This document shows, piece by piece, positions 35,720 to 44,970 of a DNA stretch of 64,000 bases. The stretch's first letter is position 1; each line of letters starts with the position of its first letter. The notes beneath the pieces were generated by a model that did not search any database, was not told the DNA's origin, and saw nothing but the letters and a program-made list of their open reading frames with translations. This stretch comes from Ailurus styani (Eukaryota > Chordata > Mammalia > Carnivora > Ailuridae), in NCBI GenBank assembly GCA_002007465.1, contig LNAC01000030.1:7651615-7715614 (forward strand). The letters are read 5' to 3'. The position numbers and the translations under genes were made by a program.

Positions 35720-36465
35720 TATTTAGAGCTATAAAATACACTTTCATGTAACTACTCAATGAGATAGTATGCAGTGATAAGCACTTAGCATTTCATAAAT
35801 CTTTGCTATTAAAAAAAGAATTAGAAAAAGAAACTGCTCAGACTGAAACCGGACTGTTCACTTTACACATCATTATATTAAAAATTCATAGTAAGGGTCT
35901 TTTCTGAAGCTAAAGTTTTGAACTCATTAAATACAGCTTGGCTACTACCTGGCCAGATGCCTAAGCCAGCTTCTTGAGTTTTTAGGAAAGAGATTACATT
36001 TTCAGTAAGCTAGCAGGTGCTTATTATACACATCTCATTTGACTATAATAGGATTAGCACCAGAAAGCCCCGTGCTCAAAAATATCTCTTCTATATATTT
36101 TAGCAAGTTAATTTGATTAACAAACTTCTCTTAAATGCAGTAGCTTAGGAAGTTTTTTTTTTTTTTTTTTTAAGAAAACATAAGGTCCATGACTAGAAAG
36201 ATATCGGGGTGCGGGGATGATGGTAGCAAAAAAGTGAAGGTTAAACAACGAATTATGTAGGACTATAAACAGTATATATAAATCCTGCAGTGAACATGTT
36301 CATATGTTCATAGAACTTGGTGTTCTCTTTTAAAACACTCATTTTGGGTCGCTTATCCATTTACCTCAAAGAAGTTACCCTTTCCCTCTTTCCTGCACCT
36401 CGCTGGCTGGATCAATGGAGCTACAGCTTTACTCCCTTTCCACTTACATCTGGGCAGAAAAAGGG
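35720..36465. other. AT-rich sequence upstream of the PNRC2 CpG island
   Basis: It contains a T-run at about 36150-36171. Nothing else is recognised before the GC content rises at about 36470. Confidence 0.45.
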
Positions 36466-36669
36466 GAATAAGGGAGGCCCCCCGCCCCCGCGCGCCGTTC
36501 TTTCAACAAACTCTTCTTGCGCGCTTACAACCTATGAGATACTGTGTTCAGAGAGATAAAACCCGGCCTCGCCCCTCCAGGGCGTGGTGGTCCCGGCGGT
36601 GGTGGTGGCGAAGCGGGGTGACCAACACGGACACCTGCAGTGGCCGTGCGCGACGAGGAAGGGCTCTAA

Positions 36670-37612
36670 NNNNNNNNNNNNNNNNNNNNNNNNNNNNNNN
36701 NNNNNNNNNNNNNNNNNNNNNNNNNNNNNNNNNNNNNNNNNNNNNNNNNNNNNNNNNNNNNNNNNNNNNNNNNNNNNNNNNNNNNNNNNNNNNNNNNNNN
36801 NNNNNNNNNNNNNNNNNNNNNNNNNNNNNNNNNNNNNNNNNNNNNNNNNNNNNNNNNNNNNNNNNNNNNNNNNNNNNNNNNNNNNNNNNNNNNNNNNNNN
36901 NNNNNNNNNNNNNNNNNNNNNNNNNNNNNNNNNNNNNNNNNNNNNNNNNNNNNNNNNNNNNNNNNNNNNNNNNNNNNNNNNNNNNNNNNNNNNNNNNNNN
37001 NNNNNNNNNNNNNNNNNNNNNNNNNNNNNNNNNNNNNNNNNNNNNNNNNNNNNNNNNNNNNNNNNNNNNNNNNNNNNNNNNNNNNNNNNNNNNNNNNNNN
37101 NNNNNNNNNNNNNNNNNNNNNNNNNNNNNNNNNNNNNNNNNNNNNNNNNNNNNNNNNNNNNNNNNNNNNNNNNNNNNNNNNNNNNNNNNNNNNNNNNNNN
37201 NNNNNNNNNNNNNNNNNNNNNNNNNNNNNNNNNNNNNNNNNNNNNNNNNNNNNNNNNNNNNNNNNNNNNNNNNNNNNNNNNNNNNNNNNNNNNNNNNNNN
37301 NNNNNNNNNNNNNNNNNNNNNNNNNNNNNNNNNNNNNNNNNNNNNNNNNNNNNNNNNNNNNNNNNNNNNNNNNNNNNNNNNNNNNNNNNNNNNNNNNNNN
37401 NNNNNNNNNNNNNNNNNNNNNNNNNNNNNNNNNNNNNNNNNNNNNNNNNNNNNNNNNNNNNNNNNNNNNNNNNNNNNNNNNNNNNNNNNNNNNNNNNNNN
37501 NNNNNNNNNNNNNNNNNNNNNNNNNNNNNNNNNNNNNNNNNNNNNNNNNNNNNNNNNNNNNNNNNNNNNNNNNNNNNNNNNNNNNNNNNNNNNNNNNNNN
37601 NNNNNNNNNNNN
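36670..37612. other. Assembly gap (943 N)
   Basis: Uninterrupted N run inside the CpG island. Reading frames that cross it (for example 36548-38107) are artefacts. An unseen upstream first exon or divergent promoter could lie in it. Confidence 1.
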
Positions 37613-37787
37613 GGCCCGGGTGGCCGTCGTGGCGGCCGCAGCAGTTGTTCCCGACATGCTCCTCTCGAGGAGGATTTCAAACCCGGGGCCGCAAGCTCGC
37701 CTCCCTCGCCCCCGCCGGCCCCAGCAACAGGCGGTGGCGCGCCTATCATTGGCCGGGCGGCGCGTCGGCGGGCGTTGATTGGCCGCC

Positions 37788-37995
37788 ATGCCTCCCGGCC
37801 CCGCTTCGGCGCTCGTCGCCACCTCCATTTTGTCGGTAGAGGCGGAAGGAGGAGGTCGGGTCGGGACGCTGCGGTGGTCAGCAGCTCGCTCGTCGGTGCC
37901 TGTGGGCTTTGTTCGTTGCGTGCCTCGGCTCTCCCTGGGAGGGGAGGGGGGCTTCGACGCCGAGCAGGAGCCGTCGCCGTCCGAGCCCGAAGTCG
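37788..37995 (+). other. PNRC2: PNRC2 exon 1 (5' UTR), approximate start
   Basis: The 3' boundary is seen as 'cccgaagtcg|gtgagtgg', a strong U2-type donor at 37996. The 5' boundary is not visible and the coordinate given is only the first ATG in the region. If transcription starts above 37788, this ATG would open a second upstream reading frame that runs to the exon end and stops soon after the junction with exon 2. The next acceptor is at 38856, making intron 1 about 861 bases. Confidence 0.6.
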
Positions 37996-38856
37996 GTGAG
38001 TGGCCGCGGCGCCGCGGGCGCGGCCATGTTGGCGGCCGCACTCCCCATTGTTGGGGGAAGGAGGCGAGATCCGGAAACCGGGTCGGGCGCGGGCGGCCGG
38101 GCAGCACCCGGGCTCCGGGCCGGGCTCGAGAACGGCGGGCCGTTCGGAAGCCAGGCCGCGTCGGAAGCCCCGAACTTTCTGGGCTCGCGCGGTGAATGGC
38201 TTAAGTCTGCGAGGCCCTTACCCTTGCAGAAAGAGGCCTTGTTCGGTAAATGATTTCTTGGGATGCTAAACGAAACCTGGGATGTTTAATGATCGCTCCA
38301 AGCAGGCATTTTGGGAGATATTTTAGATGGAAAATCGGCTTACGTTACGGCCTGTGAAAACTTTAAAATGGGGAGGAGTCGAGAGTTCATAACTAAAGGA
38401 GACACTTTTTCATGACGTAGACGTGTTGGGAGAGGAGGCTTTTTTTTTTTTTTTTGAAAAAGGATACGTGATGTGTCGCAAGCTTGGAAATTTCGAATAA
38501 GATTTTAAAAACATGGTCTCTTTAGGAAACTCATTTTAAACCAGTTCCTTGGCATGGCTGTAAAAGCTAATGCTTCCCTGGTTTGAACGTTTTAGTGACA
38601 AAATCCGTGTGCGATTCTGAAAACTTCCCCCGGAAAAAAGAGAACTCGTTGTGGCACTTGCAGGTCCCCGTCCCCAAATTCCCCAGTTCCTGGATCGCAA
38701 GGCTGAGAAGAGTTCTTAAATTTGACAGTTGCGAGATTATTTTCTTAGTTCAGGAAGTAGTCATTCTTAACTGCATTTCCGTAGTAAATATAAGCGATCA
38801 TTCCCCCCCCACCCGTTTTTTGAATTGAAGTAATGAAGTAATCTTTACTTTTCTAG

Positions 38857-39062
38857 CTAGGACTTCTCTCAAACTTGTGTGCTGAGGAGACTCAGATGTT
38901 GGCCTCAGCTCCTAGGCTGAACTCAGCAGATCGGCCCATGAAAACTTCTGTATTGAGACAAAGGAAAGGATCCGGCAGAAAGCAACATCTATTATCCTGG
39001 GCTTGGCAGCAAGGAAGGGGACAAGTAGTGGAAATCCTGCAATCCGAAAAACAGACTGAAAG
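38857..39062 (+). other. PNRC2: PNRC2 exon 2 (5' UTR, carries upstream ORF)
   Basis: The acceptor 'tttacttttctag' ends at 38856 (a second AG at 38860 is possible). The donor is 'actgaaag|gtataaaa' at 39063, a moderate U2 donor. Intron 2 is 268 bases (39063-39330) and ends 'gcatttacttacag'. The exon is inferred from splice signals and from the coherence of the reading frame it carries; no transcript data are available here. Confidence 0.7.
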
Positions 39063-39334
39063 GTATAAAATTCATGTTATGGGGCAGACATCCTCAACCG
39101 ATTGTCTTTATTTTGAAAGTGATTATTCAGATTTGTGGATAAGCTTTTTAAGAAGGTAATAAAGGCTTTGTATATAATTGTGAACCTACAGTGAAGTTAA
39201 AGCAGTTGAATAGCAGTTTTGAGTCTTTTCAAAATGATTTCTGGAGTTACAAGTTGTGGCTACAGAATCTTAAGTTTTGAACTTTTCTTAATGGAATTTT
39301 GCTCAGTATTTTATTTGCATTTACTTACAGGTGA
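38896..39334 (+). CDS. Predicted 56-codon upstream ORF of PNRC2 (spliced)
   Basis: The ATG at 38896-38898 opens a frame of 167 bases to the exon 2 donor (39062). After splicing to 39331 one more base completes an Arg codon (AG|G) and the next triplet is TGA (39332-39334). This gives a 56-residue product ending 14 bases before the PNRC2 ATG. The peptide is basic in its middle (RQRKGSGRK) and tryptophan-containing (LLSWAWQQGRG). I recognise no family. It could simply be a translational brake on PNRC2, or a stable microprotein. The stop depends on correct splicing; in unspliced RNA the frame stays open to 39159. Conservation or ribosome-profiling data would decide. Confidence 0.5.
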
Positions 39335-39348
39335 CAAAGAAGCTGAAG

Positions 39349-39768
39349 ATGGGTGGTGGAGAGAGGTATAACATTCCAGCCCCTCAATCAAGAAACGTTA
39401 GTAAGAACCAGCAACAGCTTAATAGACAGAAGACCAAGGATCAGAATTCCCAAATGAAGATTGTTCATAAGAAAAAAGAAAGAGGACATACTTACACCTC
39501 ATCAGCAGCTGCACGGCAGGCCATGCAAAATGGGGGGAAGAACAAAAATTTTCCAAATAATCAAAACTGGAACTCTAGCTTATCAAGTCCTAGCTTGCTT
39601 TTTAAGTCTCAAACTAATCAGAACTATGCTGGAGCCAAGTTTAGTGAGCCACCATCACCAAGTGTTCTTCCTAAACCACCAAGCCACTGGGTTCCAGTTT
39701 CCTTTAATCCTTCTGATAAGGAAATAATGACCTTTCAACTTAAAACCTTACTTAAAGTACAGGTATAA
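39349..39768 (+). CDS. PNRC2: Proline-rich nuclear receptor coactivator 2
   Basis: A 139-aa protein encoded in a single exon, the length known for mammalian PNRC2. The start MGGGERYNIP was chosen over the in-frame GTG 18 bases upstream because it is the family's N-terminus. Family knowledge: PNRC2 binds UPF1 and DCP1A, linking nonsense-mediated decay to decapping in the cytoplasm and P-bodies, and also coactivates nuclear receptors. Seen here: a basic segment MKIVHKKKERGH (36-47), an Asn/Gln-rich middle, the proline-rich SEPPSPSVLPKPPSHW (99-114) that contacts the DCP1A EVH1 domain, and LKTLL (131-135), an LXXLL nuclear-receptor box near the C-terminus. The frame is intact. Residue 56 is Arg (codon CGG), where I remember Trp (TGG) in human; this rests on memory. 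It lies tail to tail with SRSF10. Confidence 0.97.
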   Translation: MGGGERYNIPAPQSRNVSKNQQQLNRQKTKDQNSQMKIVHKKKERGHTYTSSAAARQAMQNGGKNKNFPNNQNWNSSLSSPSLLFKSQTNQNYAGAKFSEPPSPSVLPKPPSHWVPVSFNPSDKEIMTFQLKTLLKVQV

Positions 39769-41395
39769 AATAAGATAAAATATTGATGTTTAAATTTAGT
39801 TTCATTTAAGGGTAGTTGTCCATTTTTTCAGGCCAAATTCACTAGGGAATTAATCTATTTGTAAAACTTAATATAGAAAATATAATTAAGACTTCATCTT
39901 ACCTGTTTTACATGTGTGTGCACTGTGATGTAATGGTAGTATCAGTGCAACTTTAAATTATTGATAATTGTACTTGCTATTGTGTTCTCAACTGAGTAAC
40001 TCTGAAAACCTGTCAAATTTAGATTCGGGGAATTGTAATCAACCTTTCCTATTGTTTGCTGGGCAAAAATACTAGTTTAAGAGTATCGTTCATGGATGAG
40101 TAGATTTACTTGATGAAAGCTAGTCAATCTGCTCATAAGCATCCAAATTAAAAGACATAGGGATTGAAAGGTAGTTGAATATTTGACAGTTTGAAGTCCT
40201 AGGGACACCCAAACCAGTAATATGCCAACAACCTGATGCACTGCCAAGAAGAAAATGTGAATTTTTCTTAAGAGAATAGTTGAATTTTAATAAACTGTAT
40301 GCTGATGAATGTGGAAAGGGCACTAGGGGCTATCTGATTTAGAATGAGACCGTATACCCCAAAGGCCGTTTCTTTCACGGAGTGGGTGTCTGCCAACTAA
40401 TGCACCAAAACCAATTTTTACAGAAACTATTTGGTGGTCACTGAGTAGCTTTCAAAATACATTTTTGTATTATAGCACTGCATAAGCTATTCTGACAGTG
40501 ATCTGGTCTCAAATCATTCCCTGCAAAGCTTACTTAAAAGTGGGGAACTGTATAATGTGAAAGTTTTAAGTACTTAGGAAAGAGCCATGTAAATATATGT
40601 AATAAACTTGTAGCATATGTAAAGTTTTGTTGGCATTTATCCTACAAAAATAGAATATTTTAGTATGAATTTGCTGAATGTAAGACCATGGACTCTGTTT
40701 TTATACTATGGCCTGATTTTAAAGGTCCAAAAATAATTTGTTTTTAAAGTTTGCCCTTGTGCTAAAGTGCCAGTGTATGTATAATTGATCTGGTTGTAAA
40801 CTATATTTCAAAGTAAATCCTAGTGTAATGTTTTATATAACTGTAAAGGTTTTAAGCTGCTAAAACACTTCCTATTTTTAAGAGATGTGAAATGCAGTAT
40901 GGGATCGTTTAATTTTTCTTCCTTAAGCCCAAAGATTAACTATTAAAGGGTCCCTCCAAACTTAAAGATTCATTTTGGCTTTCAATAACTTTTGTAATCT
41001 ATAACAAATATAGTTTAGTGTATGTCAGCATATATATTTTTTGTTACTAGTCTAAGTGCAACCCAGGGGACCATTTATGCAAAAGATGTTGCTTCTTGCA
41101 TAATAACCTTGATAACATGTTTTACCTAACTGTAACAGCTAACCCAGTAGTAAATTACAAATGTGTGTGGGAGAGTCAATTTAAAATTTGATTGTAAGTG
41201 CCCTATTCCAGTTCAGCAGCTTTTTGACATTTTAAAGCAGAATGGCCACGTTGTATTTCTCCAAGTAAACTTAGATGAGGTAATATTGTTCGAGTCAAAT
41301 AATGCTAACCTAAATTCAAGTTTACATAGTACTTAATGTACATGTGAATTTCATGCAAGAAATTAAAAAATAAAATTGCTTCTTCCCCCCCAGTG
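39769..41395 (+). other. PNRC2: PNRC2 3' UTR
   Basis: AT-rich, free of obvious interspersed repeats. AATAAA signals are at 40601-40606 and 41369-41374. The second is followed within about 20 bases by 'cagtggcttgtgtttt', a GU-rich downstream element, and is the likelier main cleavage site. The earlier one may give a short-UTR form. Confidence 0.7.
41369..41374 (+). terminator. PNRC2: Likely PNRC2 polyadenylation signal
   Basis: AATAAA followed by a C-run and a GU-rich stretch at 41393-41406. Confidence 0.65.
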
Positions 41396-42659
41396 GCTTG
41401 TGTTTTATAAAAAATTGTTATGAGTTCCTTTAACATTTAAAATGCACATAATTAACCCAACTGAAAAATGGAAGGACTATTGGTTTTTAAGAGGCAACCA
41501 ATGTGCTGATAAAGACCTCGTATTACCATCGCCTCACCCCCAGCAGGTTTAACAGTAAAAGGCCACAGAATACTTTGGAAACCAGGCTTCTGATTCATTT
41601 GATCAAGTCAAATAAAGCAGGTCTAATTACCTGCCTCTCTCCCCTTTTTCTACATTCTAAGGTGATTGAGGTGATAGAAAACAAAAATTCCTCAAATTGG
41701 TAAGAATCCTTTTGTTTGTACGTTATATATAAAAGCATAATTTTCACCAGGGGGCTTTGGAGGGGGGGAAAAAGGCATCACAAGAACCACACTTGCTAAG
41801 AGGTTTCAAGTGAGAGGGGTAGCTTCAACTAGTTCAACAGGTGAACCCCAGGGCAAGACCATTACTTTATCATGCAAACCATAGGAAATAATGGATTTGG
41901 AGGGAAAAAAAATTGAGTCTTCATTTTTTTTCCCAGTGTAAGGCCTATAAACAATGCCAAGGATTGTTAAATGTTACTTAACTACCCTGGAATTTCACTG
42001 GATTTAACAGTTCCCAGCCCAGGCATGTTAGTTTTGGACTTCTACAGTATGTATGAGGTTTTTGGTTTGGAAGTGACACATGGTCAGTGTTCACTTGAGG
42101 ATAGAAGGACAAAAGGCTTTTAACTAACCATAAAGTTTTCAATGGCTAGGGATAACCTAAAGAAAAGGTTAACTATCAGATCAATACCTCATTCCTCAAC
42201 AACTAGTTTTGGTTAGCCTACAGGAACTTCCCAAACTATTGTACTTGTGAGAACCAAAAAGTTATTAAAGGGAACCAACCTCTACCCTCTTAAGACTGAA
42301 GGCAGCCATAGCATGAGCCTTCAGTCACTGTCAGAATTTTAATTTGTCATCTTTTTGATGGCAGTGCATAGTATGATGGAATCTAGGTACATAACCTGTC
42401 CTTACATTTAATTTCTGGTTAAGTTCTATTCTTCCCAAAAGCAAGCACAAGGTGGAAAAAACTGAAGGGTTTTGGGTCAAGTTTTCTAGTTTCTTTAATT
42501 GCATTCTCATTGGCAATTATTCTGTAAAACAGGAAGAAGAGTGCATCTCTAAAGCCTCTCATACAAATGAGGAAAGCCTACCCAGTCACAAACATGGAAG
42601 GCAGAGCTAAACCTAAGGAAAAACAAAACAAAAAACCCCAAATTTTTGGGCTCCTAGAC

Positions 42660-44909
42660 CAGTTTATTTCACTCTAGCATTCAAAGAGATGGGATCTACA
42701 AAAAACTAGACACAAAGGCTTTTTACTTCTTTACAAACTACTCTGTCAGTTATCAATGAAAGGAATTTACATGCCTCACTTTTTATTCCAAATAAAGAAT
42801 CCCGACTTTAATAGGGAGAAACAACTGTTAGGAATACATAAACACAATGCAATAAACATAACCAACACTGTTGGGGGGGGCAGAGGAAAATGAAACCGAG
42901 AGAGGAGACTTTTTTATATTTGAAAACAAATTAGGCTGCTTACTTCATCAATGAGAACAGTTTACTCCTAAAAAGCTCTGACCTCCTGGTAGAAATGCTG
43001 TTAAGATTATTACTCAGCTATCCCTATGCTGTCTTAAGTCATAGCCTCCTTTTTCAAAGTATCTCAGGATTTTGTAAACAAGAATATGGTCAAAAAGCAA
43101 TACAAAGAGATTGAAATTTGAAAGCCAGGATAGAGAGCCTGAGTCATAAGAGGTGTGAGATCTCATGTTATATTTAACCTCTTTTTCATCCAAGGAAGAT
43201 CACAAACAAAATACTTTTTGATACTAAATCCTTTTTCATAAATCTATTAAATCTTCCATGTGAACTCTATATTCCATTATATTACTTTTGTTATAAAAAA
43301 TTTTCCATTTTATTAAAAAAAGGGGGGGCACAAAACAGTAAAGAGGAACCACCAAATGAAAAAACCATGAACCCTAACCTGGGATCCGCCACTTATTTGC
43401 TGTGTGATCTTAAGCAAGTCTGAAAATTTTTTTTACTCAAACGGGGGTAAAAATACCTCCATTTCGTATCTCCCATAGTTATGTGTATTCTGCAATATTT
43501 TCAAAATTTTTTATAAATTAAAGGCTTAACCACTTCCATATTTTTAGATGGATAACTTTACATGAAAGGCTTAAAATATGTGGCAGAAATTTGACAAAAA
43601 TCAAATGTGAGTGATGGAAGAATCAACATAAACTTCATATCCTAATAAGGAACTAAGGAATCCAAAACATTTTTGTGATACTATAAAAGTTATTTATTCA
43701 CTATACACAGAACATGTCCCCTATAAAATGTACACGTAAATCACTAGAAAGTATAATCTGGTGAACATTTTCTCAATTACAGAACATACTAAATCAGTTG
43801 GGATAACAGCTCTCTGTCTGCCTCAAAATAATCTAATTATAGCACCCAGAGTCTCCTTTATATCTAATGCAAAGTTAAATACTTATTTTGGGGATTATTT
43901 CCTAATATGTGTTTGAGGAGGCAGAGTTAACAATTTAATAGGACTCTAGTATATTACAGTCACTGCACAATAAATCAGTTTATTACAGATTAAAACATTT
44001 TTTCATTATTTGTATTAATGGGATGCAAACAGAAATACTGGATACTTTTAAATGGCAGATAACCACAAAATTATCTTTGATAGTATTCTGGGTTTTATAA
44101 TTACATTAAGATATGAACGGTGTAAAAGAGTTACAAATACACCCCAAAACAATGAGGCCATACTGCAATGTTTCACTAGATTGTGCTCAGTGGACATTTA
44201 TTCAGTAAGTGAATTTTCTCCCCAATTACCCAGTACAATTTTTGCCCACAGTAAGGGCTCAGTAAATAAACGTTTGCTGAATATACTGACTTAGGACAGA
44301 GGTGAGAAGAGATGGACCCTCTTAGCTAGATGTCAAGTATTATAATTGGAATTTATCTGGGAGAGTGTAAGGAAGATGTAAACTGCACATGGCATACAAG
44401 TAAATAAACTTAGATGCCAACAAAGCAAATCATTAAGCAGAAAAACACTGGCACTGGAATAAACAAAGGCAAGATTTGCCAATAGCAAAAATGGAACTGA
44501 CTTTAAGAGATAACCAAGAAAAAGTTTATACTGGACCATACCTTTTCTCACCCAATTCAGTTTGAGACAGACCAATAGAGGCACTGTAAGAGACTATGGC
44601 TGTCTTCCTTAATATTCAGACATCCTAGTTTCCAATCATTTATTATGGACCTGTTACCCATGAATCAATATAAACCTATTCAGATTTAGGGATTAGTTTC
44701 CACAAGTACAAAGTTGAATTTCCTTTTATTTGTCCTAAAATGCTTACTTTCAAACTTGAAGGGACTTCAATTATTCCATGTAGTTTCGATAACATTCTTT
44801 TATCTTTTCAGACCAGAGTCAAAATATTCGTACAGTATTCATACTGCAGCACCTTCCACCCACCCTTTGGTCGCTTGAACTGCCCTTCTTTGGTTCTTTT
44901 TCCGCTTTC
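42660..44909 (-). other. SRSF10: SRSF10 distal 3' UTR (183-aa isoform)
   Basis: Sequence downstream of the alternative stop. AATAAA signals on the minus strand occur at 43979-43984, 42782-42787 and 42663-42668, among others. The true end cannot be fixed. A forward MIR fragment lies at about 43370-43480. The space between the likely PNRC2 and SRSF10 ends is only about 1.3 kb. Confidence 0.55.
43365..43480 (+). repeat. MIR fragment
   Basis: 'ctaacctgggatccgccact', 'gctgtgtgatcttaagcaag' and 'aacgggggtaaaaatacctc' match MIR. It lies antisense within SRSF10 transcribed sequence. Confidence 0.75.
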
Positions 44910-44970
44910 TCAGATCTTTCTTGAAGTGTAGTAAGCAGAACTGTACTGGGTATTCCAGCTGCAGTTTGGT
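44910..44970 (-). CDS. SRSF10: SRSF10 alternative last coding exon (183-aa isoform)
   Basis: The acceptor 'cttttatttaag' is followed by A, completing the Arg codon left open by exon 5. It then encodes PNCSWNTQYSSAYYTSRKI and TGA (44912-44910 on the minus strand). Joined to exons 1-5 (491 coding bases) this 61-base segment gives 552 bases, that is 183 aa plus stop, the known short SRSF10 isoform (TASR-1/SRp38-2 type), which lacks most of the second RS region. Splicing from exon 5 skips the long-isoform exon at 48107-48404. Confidence 0.93.

Larger units (their letters stand above)
36470..38200. promoter_or_regulatory. PNRC2: CpG island and PNRC2 promoter region (interrupted by gap)
   Basis: Sequence on both sides of the gap is GC-rich with many CpGs. 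Downstream of the gap two inverted CCAAT boxes, 'cattggc' and 'gattggc', have ATTGG at 37748-37752 and 37778-37782, exactly 30 bp apart, the usual NF-Y arrangement. A 'cgccacctccattttgtcgg' stretch (37818-37837) and a purine-rich segment follow, then the exon 1 donor. There is no obvious TATA box, as expected for a CpG-island housekeeping promoter. The start site itself is inferred to lie at roughly 37.75-37.85 kb. Confidence 0.8.

Noticed and set aside
1..36469. Possible exons of CNR2, the gene I expect to the left by synteny
   Set aside because: No CNR2 coding sequence is recognised; its 5' end probably lies beyond the window.
36532..38107. Very long reading frames (405-519 codons) on both strands
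   Set aside because: They are open only because the 943 N of the assembly gap contain no stop; the real sequence is unknown.
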